This document shows, one piece after another, positions 22,084 to 34,407 of a DNA stretch of 64,000 nt. This stretch comes from Endomychus coccineus (Eukaryota > Arthropoda > Insecta > Coleoptera > Endomychidae): contig OY294069.1 in assembly GCA_958510875.1 (NCBI GenBank), positions 176,930,868 through 176,994,867 of the forward strand, read 5' to 3'. A program made the position numbers and the translations under genes. The notes under the pieces are model-generated. The model worked only from the letters and a program-made list of their open reading frames with translations, was not told the origin of the DNA and ran no database searches. Within the stretch, counting starts at the first letter, position 1. Every line of letters begins with the position of its first letter.

Positions 22084-22997
22084 CATGATGATTATTTATT
22101 ATTTATCGTGTATCCACTCTTTTCTAGTTCATCTTAGAATTCGTAATCAATTTGGAATTACGAAATATATTGAACAGAAGTAAAGGTATTCTTAAGGATC
22201 AAGTAAATATTCATAATCCATCAATTATCAATAAATTTGTCAACACATTTTCTGGAACGTCATTTCAAACACTGGCTTGCCATGACCATCCCACCCTTAC
22301 CCCTTCATGTACCTAAACCATAATATTCAAGAAATTACCTCTTTGCTGTTTTAATTGCTGTTTCAGTTATAAGGGTGGCACTGTGCGGAGAAACAGTTGT
22401 TATTAAGGTGTAAATTGTGCATTAAAATTATTATAAAGATTAGTGATTGCGGTGAAAACAGAATATTATTAGATCCAGAAAAGGTACTTAATTCTCGTTA
22501 AATCAAATCGACCTGGTTAAAATCAAATTAAATATCCCCAAGTTGCACAAATAAATAAATTTTATGATTTAAAATAATTTGTTTTTGGGTATATAGCGTA
22601 GGGAAATTTTAATAAAAACATGAACCAGTTCCTAAGTTAGCTCAACAATTGAGAAGGAGATTTTCTAAGTGTACTTTTTTGAATTATTGAGTTAATTTAG
22701 GTGTACTTAATGAAATACAGGATAAAGAAAACAATATTTTAAGTACGAAGAAGTATTTGTGGATACTGAATTACTAAAACATATTGAAGCAAATTAAAAA
22801 TATTTTAGATATTTTGTTGAATAAAGGCGTTTTGAAATATTGAAAATTCACACCTATCGAACGTTTTGTTTCCCCCTTGTGGTATATTGAATTCACAAGG
22901 TAACCTATATCTAAAGATTTTCGATAGGGTTAATGTCGGTAGTAGATTGTGGACGTTGATAATAATTCTGTACAAATCAATATTTTTTTTGTTTCAG
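22084..22997. other. non-coding, AT-rich
   Basis: No gene recognised. It ends with a polypyrimidine tract before the candidate exon. Confidence 0.4.
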
Positions 22998-23106
22998 GTC
23001 TAGTGAACAGTGTTCTCATCCAAGCTGGCAGCCCCGGAAGGTACGAGTGGCGCTCAGGGCGCGCTCCTTCTGCCCGAGACGACAAAAGATCAGGGAACTA
23101 TCACTG
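22998..23106 (+). other. candidate internal or 5'UTR exon, GC-rich
   Basis: A 109-bp segment, much richer in GC than its surroundings. It is preceded by a T-rich tract ending in GTTTCAG and followed by a strong donor (CTG|GTAAGT). One frame is open throughout (it contains WQPRKVRVALRARSFCPRR) but resembles nothing I know, and there is no ATG. It could be an untranslated exon of a plus-strand gene, possibly an alternative leader of milton downstream. No protein evidence supports it. Confidence 0.4.
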
Positions 23107-23461
23107 GTAAGTAGCCCTTTAAGAACCAGCAAAAGGCAAATTCATCAAATCGAAATATGTGTCTTGGTACATGAGAGGAATACGGGCCTGTTGACATTTT
23201 CTATTTTATGATTTCGTTTTCTTGCATTGTAATGTGGTTAGCAACGAATCGTAGTCAATGCTGGAATGTTCGTTTACATTTCTGATTTAATATAATCTGT
23301 ACAAATATTATTTGCGTCATTTGATTGTATGAATAAGCGATATATTTTTATCTCTTACCTGAGATACGAACACCATAGACGTTAAAATAATAGATATATT
23401 AACGAGAATATCTAGAATCTCGATAGATTAGATAAACAATCGTTTGGTATTTATTATACCC

Positions 23462-24002
23462 TTCGCTGATGAAATTGTTGTCTGTTGGAAGTTTAGACGC
23501 TCTTTGACATTTCCATGGTCAAAATAAGGCGATATACTCTTAGCATTTACTCAACCTATTTCTAAATTCGTTATAAATGGTCCTAGAGCGAAAATTCCTT
23601 CTCCATAGTATTTTTCATCGAATTTTAAGCAACTTTGAAAATATCCATCTGTCTGGATGTCCATCACAAAATGCTTGTCTAGACGATAACTCAAAAACTA
23701 AAGGTCCCATCATATTCAAATTTTGACAAAAAATTGTTTGCTGTTCGGTAACGAACCCTATTGTTTTTCGTGTAATAAACACACTCATTTAAGAAGGGTT
23801 GAAAATAAAAAAAAACGAACTCCCAAAGTATACATTGAATCGATTCAAAACTTTTACAGTGAATTTAAGTTAATTCAAAACTGCTTTAACCTACATTTTA
23901 ACAAAATCGTTCAACAACAACTACAAAAACGAAAACTTGAATTCACAGCATACTTTAACTGTTTATACCAAACAACTGTTTATACCAAACGGCGATGACC
24001 CA
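23462..24002 (-). repeat. dispersed repeat, inverted copy of 37662-38190
   Basis: About 540 bp match the plus-strand repeat at 37662-38190 along its whole length, with landmarks GTTACCGAACAGCAAAC, TTTTTGAGTTATCGTCTAG and TTCGATTCAATGTATACTTT. A short tandem duplication (TGTTTATACCAAAC twice near 23960) is unique to this copy. The 91-residue ORF inside is accidental. Confidence 0.8.
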
Positions 24003-24690
24003 AAGGTATGGTCTAGGGACTAGGAAATGTATAAGCGAATTGAGATTTATCTCCAGCTGAGGATACATTAATCCCAAATAGTATTTAAAAGGCACGTTTT
24101 ATTTCCTAATTTATTTTACTCTGAAGTCATATGCTGAAAAGCCCTCAGTATTTACTACTTACTACTTAAACAGTGATTATTTCTTATTTATTAATGTTAA
24201 AAGTTTAACATTCTTATAATTCTAGACTGAGTCTAATTTTACATGAATTCTGCGACAGTCGTATTCATCGTTTTTTATCCGCTGTCATGCATCTTCGCTT
24301 ACGTGAAAACTGACGAAGAACTATATTTAAAATCCAGGAAACTTTTCAAGTTCGGTTAATGATCTTGGTAAAATCAACAAAGAATTGAACTCGCTCCTGA
24401 AATAAATCTTCTTTCTTAGACTTGCGATATCGGAAGCGATCCCGACGTTATCTTGGGTGTGATTTCCATTTTCAATTTGGAAGATCCTATCGTGGTAAAT
24501 ATATTTGTAACCTGCTCCATAATAGAACCTTGAAGTATAATAATCCTTGAACCCATACATACCGATACTGGTTCAAATATAGAATGAAATGTAAGTTATG
24601 CCTGAAGAGCCACGATTGGAATGAAAACATAATACGAAGAGCACTTAGGTCTTTAGTATTGTTATAACCTACATTTCAACAGAAAACTAT
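24003..24690. other. non-coding
   Basis: No gene recognised. Confidence 0.4.
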
Positions 24691-25345
24691 CCTGTCTGGG
24701 CATTGTCCCGTGCAAAGGCTCTCCTGGCGTCCGGGGACTCCCAGTGTATTATTCTTGTACCATGGACCACAGACCACTCCACGAACAAGGCATTTGACAG
24801 TGCAGACCTCACACTCCCAAAGTGCCCTTAACACTGTGTTCTTAGGTCCCAGCTAACGTAAGCCTCTTGACTGGAAGCGAAGGAACCTTTCCCGGCAGAG
24901 CGACAATCTCGCTAATAATTTCCTTCGGCCACGTTGCCAAGGATGGGTGGGCTAAGATCCAAGACCTCGCGCCTCTGATTTGGGATCCGGTGCATTCCAA
25001 TTGTTCCTCCTTTGATTTGCGTTCGCCATCACCAATGTTTCAAGTGGTGAAGTTTTGTCAGATTAGGTTTGGTACTGCCAGAGACAAATTTATTGTATCT
25101 TAGACAGGTGAAGGATTGGATCAAATCTCCACCATATAAGGCTATCAAACTCCTCTTCTGCCACCGAAATTTGTGTAGCAGTCATTTGTTTCTTTTATTC
25201 GATAAAAGCTTATCTTGACCATTCTTGGTGCTTTGCAGTGCAGGCTCTTCAGGGTAACCATCAAAAACAACCATCATAACCGAGCCATAATGGTTGTGGA
25301 TGTATTTGAAATAGTCTGTACAACTGGCTCCTAAACCATAAATTA
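24690..25345 (-). mobile_element. fragment of an unclassified multicopy insect ORF
   Basis: Minus-strand reading from about 25345 gives YGLGASCTDYFKYIHNHYGS, then VMMVVFDGYPEEPALQSTK and, further on, NKFVSGSTKPNLTKLHHLKH, with frame changes. The VFDGYP motif and its context recall a family of uncharacterised, repeated insect proteins that I cannot name securely. The whole stretch is more GC-rich than its flanks. The plus-strand ORF at 24867-25103 is its shadow or unrelated. No catalytic residues identified. Confidence 0.35.
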
Positions 25346-26546
25346 TGAACGAGTTATTGTTATGTAATGTCGAAAAAAACTGAAAAAATTGTAAAGTACG
25401 CGAGTTTAGCCGTTCTTCGGCATTCCATAGATCCGTTTCTAGTGATCATAGAAAAACTTCTAGCCTTATAATTGTAGAAAATTTGTCTTCCACAAAATTG
25501 CATACAACAGAGTGCTAAAATGCACTCAAAAGTAGTTATAGGGCGAAAAGCTGAAAAAATAGGGGATGGAGTGGCGGAAACATGGATTTATCATTACTTC
25601 ATCGACCTATACAACAACACATTTTTAAAACCCCCTTTCATGGTCTCTATTCACTGGACTATCTCATCAAAGCAAGTCTTTTGTTCTTATGCAACGTTTA
25701 TGGAGGTTGTGGGCATTGCTAAAATATTAAAACTCGGGAGATGCTTTCACTGCCAAGACCCTTTTCACCTAAAGCTTTACAATCCTTGGTGACCTGTTTC
25801 GTAACTTGGGTGTGTAAAACATTGAAGAACGACTCCCATTTGATGTTCCGAAGAAAATCCGTAGAATCTTGAAAGTATATAACGATTTAAATTGAAATGT
25901 TCATCGTTCGCTTCCTGTGTTTGATTTCTTTTCAGCGAAAGTTGATCTATCAGAGATCACGCATCATTAATTGACAGTTATCTAGTAGCCGTATGAATCT
26001 AATGTTCTGTTAATTATGTAATGTGGTGAAGTGTTGAAGATGTTATGCACCACGGGTACATAACTTTTACTTCATTTCGCCACCGCGTTTTAATTGAACG
26101 ATCTACAGTTACTTTCCACGTACCGACAAGTAATTTTTGAATCAGTGTTAAAACGTTCCCTTTTACGTTTCTGTCGTCGTGTACTATTTGTGTGCACATG
26201 TTACCTGTTTTAAATGTGTATTTGAGTGGTTTGGAAACAACCAAGTGCAGTGTGTCTCTTGAAGTGGGAGATCTGGACTAGTAGTTGTGTGTTTTCGTCG
26301 TGCTTGATTCGCTAAAGTTCGTTCGGAAAACCGTTTAGAATGATCAACTGTATTCTAATAGAGCACCCGAATAGACTAAGAGGTAACGACAACGACAGAT
26401 TTTTCAAGGTAATACTCTCCCGGTTGAAGAGGTTACAACATGGTAATACATACAATAATTTATTTTAGTTAAACATTATTTTGGTGGACCATTCGGTTTC
26501 TAGGCTATTCGGAACTTGTCAAAATTTCATTGCAGAACAAGATCAT
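25346..26546. other. non-coding
   Basis: ORFs at 25520-25792 and 26014-26244 show no recognisable domain or splice context. Nothing else seen. Confidence 0.4.
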
Positions 26547-27302
26547 TGGCATGATCCCTAATGGGTAGATAACAAAAAATAATCCAGCGCTCACAGCTTC
26601 CCATCTCAATTGGATGGACCGTTCTTATTTTGGCTGGGCTTGAAGTTGTACATTTTTTGACGGAGAAAAAGGTAATTTTCTCAAAAAAGGATTGGGTTCA
26701 CCCGGTAAATTGGAATGAAATTATTCTACACTGTGATTCCCATCTCAATTAGATGGACCATTCTCTTTTCAACGGAGATTGAAGATGCTCATATACATTT
26801 CTCGAAAATGACCATTTTTATCACTGAGGTTTGTGACGCAAATATTTCAAATATAGAAAACTTCAATTCAATTCAATTTATTATATATCCTATTGTTGTA
26901 CTGAAAATTTCGACATTAGACCTTTTCTTCTACAAAATTTGCATATATTCATCAATAAAATGCAGAAGGTCTATTGAAACGAGATGGGATCTGAACTGTG
27001 ATTTATTTTCGAAGTCAGAATGCTGTAATTCAAATTTTAATAAGGAGAAAATGACCAAGTCCATACTAAAATTCGAAACATCTCCATTCTCCGTTGAATA
27101 GAGAATGATTCAAATGAGATGGGAATCACAATCTAGATTTATTTCATCACAATTTACCGGGTGAACCCATTTCCATCCATTTTATGCGTCAAAAATCTAC
27201 AACTTCAAGCTCCGCCAAAATAAAAACGGTCCATTCAATTGAGATGGGAAGCTGTGAGTGCTGGATTATTTTTTTGCTATCTACCCATTGGGCATCATGC
27301 CA
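26547..27302. mobile_element. foldback element with about 225-240-bp inverted arms
   Basis: The left arm 26547-26788 and right arm 27078-27302 are imperfect reverse complements, starting TGGCATGAT and including GGGTTCACCCGGTAAATT. A motif of about 22 bp (TCCCATCTCAATTGGATG...) occurs twice in the left arm, twice inverted in the right arm, and once in the central part (26968-26989). The 128-residue ORF across the centre lacks any domain and is probably accidental. No target duplication was recognised. Confidence 0.8.
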
Positions 27303-27361
27303 TCCGGGAGAAAATGTTCTTGTTTTGCAATTAACTTTTGTCCAAAATATTGCTCACCGTA

Positions 27362-27586
27362 TTAAAAATTAGTGCATTCTAAACAAAACTTCACTGCACT
27401 CAGCAATTCAGATTGATCTAGAGGTGTGTGGTGTTTAATCTCTGCCCAACGTTTTTTGGTGCTACTCAATGCTAAAACGACTGGTACATTTGTAAATAAA
27501 GAAACAACTTCCAAGGAAATTAATAGAGGATCTACGGGTACGAATAAATTTCTTATGAAATCATTAAACTGCCATGAGTCCTTCAC
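27362..27586 (-). mobile_element. Penelope-like reverse transcriptase fragment
   Basis: Minus-strand ORF of 74 residues with LLISLEVVSLFTNVPVVLAL. This is the first RT block, and the expected Asp-Val reads Glu-Val, so the first catalytic aspartate is lost. It is followed by KKRWAEIKHHTPL and VKFCLECTNF, the next helices of Penelope RTs. It stops where the QYDG region should begin. Confidence 0.8.
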
Positions 27587-27589
27587 ATA

Positions 27590-28815
27590 AAATTAATTTT
27601 TTCCTATTATGTTGTTGACAGATATTGATAAAAATTTTGATGAATTGTAGGTAGGCGCTTAAACAACAACAAAAGCATATTGAGTACAATAGTTTTTAAA
27701 AATTCAGTTGAACTTTTTGGACCCATTATAATAAAAGCCAAGAGTGGACAACTTCAAATAGGAATCCAGATGAATACTTTGATTCACTAGTAAGTTCAAA
27801 GTTATGTTTAACCTTTGGGTTAGATAAAATTGATTGTTTTGAAGCTTAACATCCTACTAATATTCGTAAAATAACAAAGGCTTGTTTTATTACTTTGTCT
27901 ACCTAGAATCTAAGTAAATCATAGTTATTAACCCAAATTGTAGGCGTTTCATTCAACTGAATACCAAAAAGATATAAATTCTTTTATATAGGGGTCATCA
28001 ACAATATAAACGGTAATATTTAGGTCTAATCTTATTGTTGGAACATACATAATTTATTACCTGCATTGTTTACGCATTATCTAAATACTATTGAATGACA
28101 TTCCGTATACTATAAATAAGAAATAATTCCCATTATTCACGAAAAATACTGTTAAAGTACTGAGGCATATAACGACTCATGGCATGAATGTATTGCTGAA
28201 TTGTTTATCGCTACAATCCAGCGGCATTATGAAAATGCCTCTATAGATATAAAACTATCTGGTATCCAAGAAGTGCCTAGACTTTTTGCTGGGACACAGA
28301 ATAAACACTACAAGCATAACATGCTCAGCACTTACTCCACAGAACTGTTGTACTTTTAACTTTTACATTAAGCTTGTGCTTGAATTTGAATATATTTGAG
28401 GAAGGCCGTGAATGCTAATTGAATACTAGAACTGTCAAAATGTGACATAATATGAACCTAGAAAGACTATCAACATCGCCTTTTCATGTTCATAGTATTT
28501 CAATGTTACTTAATTGTTTGTTTATTCATAGCAACGCTGTATCAAATTGATCTGGCAAATACTGTCGCCGTAAACGGAACAAAAGCGTTACGAATTATCG
28601 CCCGGGTGTCATAAAAAATATCATACCGGTGCTAATGTGACGAAGACAGTTAGGAGTGGTATATCGATTGTACGAAATAATTGTCAAAGTTACAAGCCAG
28701 CGTATAGACAATAATCAGCTAAGAGGCTAGAGAGAAAGAGGTGTTACTGAAAGAACGGAATGCATTTCTTCGTGAGTGCACCAAACTGGATTCATAGTTA
28801 ATTTTGGCTGTGGCC
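27590..28815. other. non-coding; Penelope-type terminal fragment at 28100-28165
   Basis: 28100-28165 matches 21465-21520 (CTATAAATAAGA, then AATACTGTTAAAGTACTGAGG). Otherwise no gene. GC content and CpG density rise after about 28780 toward the candidate first exon. Confidence 0.5.
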
Positions 28816-29015
28816 CAACGTTCTCGGAGGTGCGTTGCGACGTCTACGTGCCGCGACCAGTGAACTGAACGCTAGAACCTAGAGCGTTTCATGTGTCCGC
28901 GTCTTTACAGCGTTCGCCGTGTGTTCGGATAGAAAGTGTAAGAGAGACGGCGTCTGTGATGGTATACGCGAATCAGGATGAGTGAAACAGGGTCGTACCT
29001 ACCCCCGTTCAGATC
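28800..29015 (+). promoter_or_regulatory. CpG-rich putative promoter and 5' leader
   Basis: A GC- and CpG-rich island in AT-rich surroundings immediately upstream of the candidate first coding exon of milton. No TATA box seen. A small upstream ORF begins at 28978 and overlaps the main frame out of phase; an in-frame TGA about 35 bp before 29016 supports the chosen start. Confidence 0.35.
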
Positions 29016-29115
29016 ATGCAGAATATTCAGGGCAGGCCCAGGGTACGGGCTGGTCAGTCTGTCAACATACAGGATTGGCAGAAGCAAAGCGAGCTGTTGA
29101 ATAACTGGAATGACG
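29016..29115 (+). CDS. candidate first coding exon of milton/TRAK
   Basis: ATG at 29016 has A at -3 and an in-frame stop upstream. It opens 33 codons starting MQNIQGRPRVRAGQS and ending LLNNWND, plus one base, before a donor G|GTATGC. The leftover base completes the split first codon of the exon at 58561 (G+AA, Glu), giving WND-ELCSGESLPEVEI. The combined reading resembles the join just before the conserved start of TRAK proteins. The intron would be 29.4 kb and crosses many mobile elements, which is long but not unusual for a first intron. The link rests on phase, orientation and order only. The exon could instead belong to another gene. Confidence 0.4.
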
Positions 29116-30535
29116 GTATGCTTATTTTACTTAACTATCGTTCATTAAGCGTAGTCGATTGAACAAGAACGAATACATCCTAAGCAAAGAGCACGAAAAC
29201 ACCGTTTAAAAGCTAAAAACACTTCATCTATTTTTTTTATTTTTGAAAGGAATGTAGATAATTTGTGTAAATATGTCGTTACTCATAAAGGCTGCATGTT
29301 TTCGTAATCTTGTTGTATCTGCACAAAAACCAACATAAACATTCACTTAGGAAGCGATTTTGCAACGCTTATTTATAGCTAAAAATACGTTCCAATCACG
29401 CCTGCAACATAAAATTCCACAACAAAAATGGAAAACACTGTTTAATTCTAATATTTATCACCTGGCCCACTAAATACCGGCCACGTTCCATTAAGACTGA
29501 ACTGTCGTACGTTTCGTCTCTTCTCCAGGCCTTTTGTTGCGACGTCACATCATTATGACATGCTGAACATGCTGTATATAAAACTGTCCTAACAAATATT
29601 TTCCCATTATCTTTTGTAAAAAAATGATAACTTTAACAATACAATCGCAAATTGTGTTAATATCTTTGGAATGTGTTGGAAATGTGTTCCAGCTGCACCT
29701 ACAACTAATGCATTAGGTATCTATGGTAAGTGTAAATATAAGATTGCATTGACCGTTCGATGTGTGCCATACCTGCAGTCTTATAATACCTTCGACTAAT
29801 GATAGCGTCGGATTAAGCTCCTAGTTCTCTAGTAAGTACAAATGCCATTCTAAATATCTCTGCATTTAACCGCTAGTATATGCACTGGGTCTGGTTGTTC
29901 ATGGTGTTGTTATGGTGTGGTGAGGTGAGCTTGTCACAGTTAACATTGACCTTCGGTTCGCAGGTAATTATTTCTACACGTAATTATCTCAAAGATGGGT
30001 CGTAAGGAAGTGCCACTTATAATATTATTGTTTAATGTGCAGTGGATGACCGGTAATCCACGTGCCTTCCTTCTTTCTGTTTATACCTAACCGAATCTTG
30101 GTTATATTTATCACGTTTACTTATAAATTGCTAGATAATAATATGTAATATTGGAAATTAAAATACCTATTTATTCAAATTGATCTAATAGAAAATAATT
30201 TGACAATAATGATAATGATAAATTTAGTAAATTTGAATGTTATGTTATTTTCATAACGAGACCAAGGTCTATATTGTAATATGGATTTGTAAAATTACGA
30301 AAAAACATGAAATTAAAAAAAATTAATTGAGAACCCACATTCAATGAATTGCAATAGCATTTATTCAGAATCTCTCTTCAGGTTCAAAAGTTGCTTGATA
30401 ATAAGTTCAATCCTGGGGGTGGACGAATAACAATTCATTAGAACCCATTCAACACCTTATATCCTCACTGGGGTTAATTATTAATATATTTTGTAACTGC
30501 GCCAAAAGCTATAATGCGAGTTGTTGTGGCAAAAA
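29116..30535. other. intronic or intergenic, AT-rich
   Basis: No gene or recognised element. From about 30300 the sequence grades into the flank of the tandem array. Confidence 0.4.
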
Positions 30536-30719
30536 AAGTGGATTTTCCATAATTTTATAAGAGGTAGGTATGGAAAATTCTAGATTTTTTTTCGAGATCA
30601 TAGATTCTAATGAAACTTCTGTAAAATACATTTTCCATGATGAGAAATTCGATTCTAATGTTAGTTATGACATCAGATGTTGATTAACCACCGGTTCAAT
30701 GCTTCGAGACCTGAATCTA
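30536..30719. repeat. left flank repeat of the 153-bp array
   Basis: Starts GGATTTTCCATAATTTTATA and ends ATCAGATGTTGATTAACC. Recurs in direct orientation at 33905-34035 on the other side of the array. Its AATTTTATAAG.GGTAGGTA core is a diverged version of part of the array unit. Confidence 0.75.
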
Positions 30720-33700
30720 CCCATCATACAACCACTGACCGTAATAAAATCTTGTTCTTAAGTGTTTACGTACTCAAACATAATGTCGATAAATTTCTAA
30801 GAACATACACAACCTTTTCCAGCTGTTGTCAAAATTTAAAAAATTGTTTAATTTTATAAGGGGGTAGGTATGACTGAATACAGCCACTGACCATAATAAA
30901 ATCTTGTTCTTAAGTGTTTATATGTATCAAATATCATGTCGATAAATTTCTAAGAACATACACAACCTTTTCCAGCTGTTGTCAAAATTAAAAAAATTGT
31001 TTAATTTTATAAGGGGGTAGGTATGACTGAATACAGCCACTGACCATAATAAAATCTTGTCCTTAAGTGTTTATATGTATCAAATATCATGTCGATAAAT
31101 TTCTAAGAACATACACAACCTTTTCCAGCTGTTGTCAAAATTTAAAAAATTGTTTAATTTTATAAGGGGGTAGGTATGACTGAATACAGCCACTGACCAT
31201 AATAAAATCTTGTTCTTAAGTGTTTATATGTATCAAATATCATGTCGATAAATTTCTAAGAACATACACAACCTTTTCCAGCTGTTGTCAAAATTTAAAA
31301 AATTGTTTAATTTTATAAGGGGGTAGGTATGACTGAATACAGCCACTGACCATAATAAAATCTTGTTCTTAAGTGTTTATATGTATCAAATATCATGTCG
31401 ATAAATTTCTAAGAACATACACAACCTTTTCCAGCTGTTGTCAAAATTAAAAAAATTGTTTAATTTTATAAGGGGGTAGGTATGACTGAATACAGCCACT
31501 GACCATAATAAAATCTTGTCCTTAAGTGTTTATATGTATCAAATATCATGTCGATAAATTTCTAAGAACATACACAACCTTTTCCAGCTGTTGTCAAAAT
31601 TAAAAAAATTGTTTAATTTTATAAGGGGGTAGGTATGACTGAATACAGCCACTGACCATAATAAAATCTTGTCCTTAAGTGTTTATATGTATCAAATATC
31701 ATGTCGATAAATTTCTAAGAACATACACAACCTTTTCCAGCTGTTGTCAAAATTTAAAAAATTGTTTAATTTTATAAGGGGGTAGGTATGACTGAATACA
31801 GCCACTGACCATAATAAAATCTTGTTCTTAAGTGTTTATATGTATCAAATATCATGTCGATAAATTTCTAAGAACATACACAACCTTTTCCAGCTGTTGT
31901 CAAAATTAAAAAAATTGTTTAATTTTATAAGGGGGTAGGTATGACTGAATACAGCCACTGACCATAATAAAATCTTGTCCTTAAGTGTTTATATGTATCA
32001 AATATCATGTCGATAAATTTCTAAGAACATACACAACCTTTTCCAGCTGTTGTCAAAATTAAAAAAATTGTTTAATTTTATAAGGGGGTAGGTATGACTG
32101 AATACAGCCACTGACCATAATAAAATCTTGTTCTTAAGTGTTTATATGTATCAAATATCATGTCGATAAATTTCTAAGAACATACACAACCTTTTCCAGC
32201 TGTTGTCAAAATTAAAAAAATTGTTTAATTTTATAAGGGGGTAGGTATGACTGAATACAGCCACTGACCATAATAAAATCTTGTCCTTAAGTGTTTATAT
32301 GTATCAAATATCATGTCGATAAATTTCTAAGAACATACACAACCTTTTCCAGCTGTTGTCAAAATTAAAAAAATTGTTTAATTTTATAAGGGGGTAGGTA
32401 TGACTGAATACAGCCACTGACCATAATAAAATCTTGTTCTTAAGTGTTTATATGTATCAAATATCATGTCGATAAATTTCTAAGAACATACACAACCTTT
32501 TCCAGCTGTTGTCAAAATTAAAAAAATTGTTTAATTTTATAAGGGGGTAGGTATGACTGAATACAGCCACTGACCATAATAAAATCTTGTTCTTAAGTGT
32601 TTATATGTATCAAATATCATGTCGATAAATTTCTAAGAACATACACAACCTTTTCCAGCTGTTGTCAAAATTAAAAAAATTGTTTAATTTTATAAGGGGG
32701 TAGGTATGACTGAATACAGCCACTGACCATAATAAAATCTTGTCCTTAAGTGTTTATATGTATCAAATATCATGTCGATAAATTTCTAAGAACATACACA
32801 ACCTTTTCCAGCTGTTGTCAAAATTTAAAAAATTGTTTAATTTTATAAGGGGGTAGGTATGACTGAATACAGCCACTGACCATAATAAAATCTTGTTCTT
32901 AAGTGTTTATATGTATCAAATATCATGTCGATAAATTTCTAAGAACATACACAACCTTTTCCAGCTGTTGTCAAAATTAAAAAAATTGTTTAATTTTATA
33001 AGGGGGTAGGTATGACTGAATACAGCCACTGACCATAATAAAATCTTGTCCTTAAGTGTTTATATGTATCAAATATCATGTCGATAAATTTCTAAGAACA
33101 TACACAACCTTTTCCAGCTGTTGTCAAAATTAAAAAAATTGTTTAATTTTATAAGGGGGTAGGTATGACTGAATACAGCCACTGACCATAATAAAATCTT
33201 GTTCTTAAGTGTTTATATGTATCAAATATCATGTCGATAAATTTCTAAGAACATACACAACCTTTTCCAGCTGTTGTCAAAATTAAAAAAATTGTTTAAT
33301 TTTATAAGGGGGTAGGTATGACTGAATACAGCCACTGACCATAATAAAATCTTGTCCTTAAGTGTTTATATGTATCAAATATCATGTCGATAAATTTCTA
33401 AGAACATACACAACCTTTTCCAGCTGTTGTCAAAATTTAAAAAATTGTTTAATTTTATAAGGGGGTAGGTATGACTGAATACAGCCACTGACCATAATAA
33501 AATCTTGTTCTTAAGTGTTTATATGTATCAAATATCATGTCGATAAATTTCTAAGAACATACACAACCTTTTCCAGCTGTTGTCAAAATTAAAAAAATTG
33601 TTTAATTTTATAAGGGGGTAGGTATGACTGAATACAGCCACTGACCATAATAAAATCTTGTTCTTAAGTGTTTATATGTATCAAATATCATGTCGATAAA

Positions 33701-33890
33701 TTTCTAAGAACATACACAACCTTTTCCAGCTGTTGTCAAAATTAAAAAAATTGTTTAATTTTATAAGGGGGTAGGTATGACTGAATACAGCCACTGACCA
33801 TAATAAAATCTTGTTCTTAAGTGTTTATATGTATCAAATATCATGTCGATAAATTTCTAAGAACATACACAACCTTTTCAAGCTGTTGTC
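30720..33890. repeat. 153-bp tandem array, about 20 units
   Basis: The landmark AAGGGGGTAGGTATGACTG recurs exactly every 153 bp from 30858 to 33765 (19 periods, 20 sites). Degenerate half-units lie at each end. Inner units are nearly identical and differ at two recurrent sites: TTGTTCTT versus TTGTCCTT, and AAATTTAAAAAATT versus AAATTAAAAAAATT. The edge units are clearly more diverged. Such homogeneity points to recent amplification or ongoing unequal exchange. Confidence 0.98.
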
Positions 33891-33904
33891 AAAATTTTTA
33901 AAAT

Positions 33905-34040
33905 TTTTTGGATTTTCCGTAATTTTATAAGAGGTAGGTACGGAAAATTTTTGATTTTGGTCATGTAATGAAACTTCGTTAAAGTACGTTTTCGATTCTA
34001 ATGTTAGTTTTGACATCAGATGTTGATTAACCATCGGTTA
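33905..34040. repeat. right flank repeat of the 153-bp array
   Basis: Direct copy of 30536-30700 with several deletions; shares GGATTTTCC.TAATTTTATA and TTGACATCAGATGTTGATTA. Confidence 0.75.
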
Positions 34041-34407
34041 TTGTCAAATTTTTAAAAATATTTCTGGATTTAGGGAAATTGTACAAATGAATTGGTTGCA
34101 CTAAATCATTTACTTTGACGTCATTTCTCTTATCACGAACAAGGTTTATAAGACCGTTCACACCGAATATATGAGGTCGACCGAAGTCACATTTTTTCCT
34201 AGATTCTTCTCTCTCGTCGGATTAGATTTTCCCGCAGAGATTGCATAAAAAATATAGCTACATATTTATACTTCACGCGAAACAATGGCATGCATGTTGT
34301 AAAATTGCAACAATGATAGTTGATGAAAGACGACGTGTAATTCCGAGGTACATATAAAAAAAATCCGTTATTTTAACTTATATTAATCTTGTGGGAATTG
34401 TTTATCC

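Noticed and set aside
23723..23998. 91-residue plus-strand ORF
   Set aside because: Lies wholly inside a dispersed repeat and is not open in the other copy.
26715..27101. 128-residue ORF across the centre of the foldback element
   Set aside because: Includes arm sequence, low complexity, no domain.
30720..33890. CRISPR-like array
   Set aside because: Units are 153 bp and contiguous without unique spacers, in a eukaryotic context; it is a satellite array.
33834..34034. 66-residue ORF at the right end of the array
   Set aside because: Produced by the array unit and flank repeat; not conserved in the left flank.
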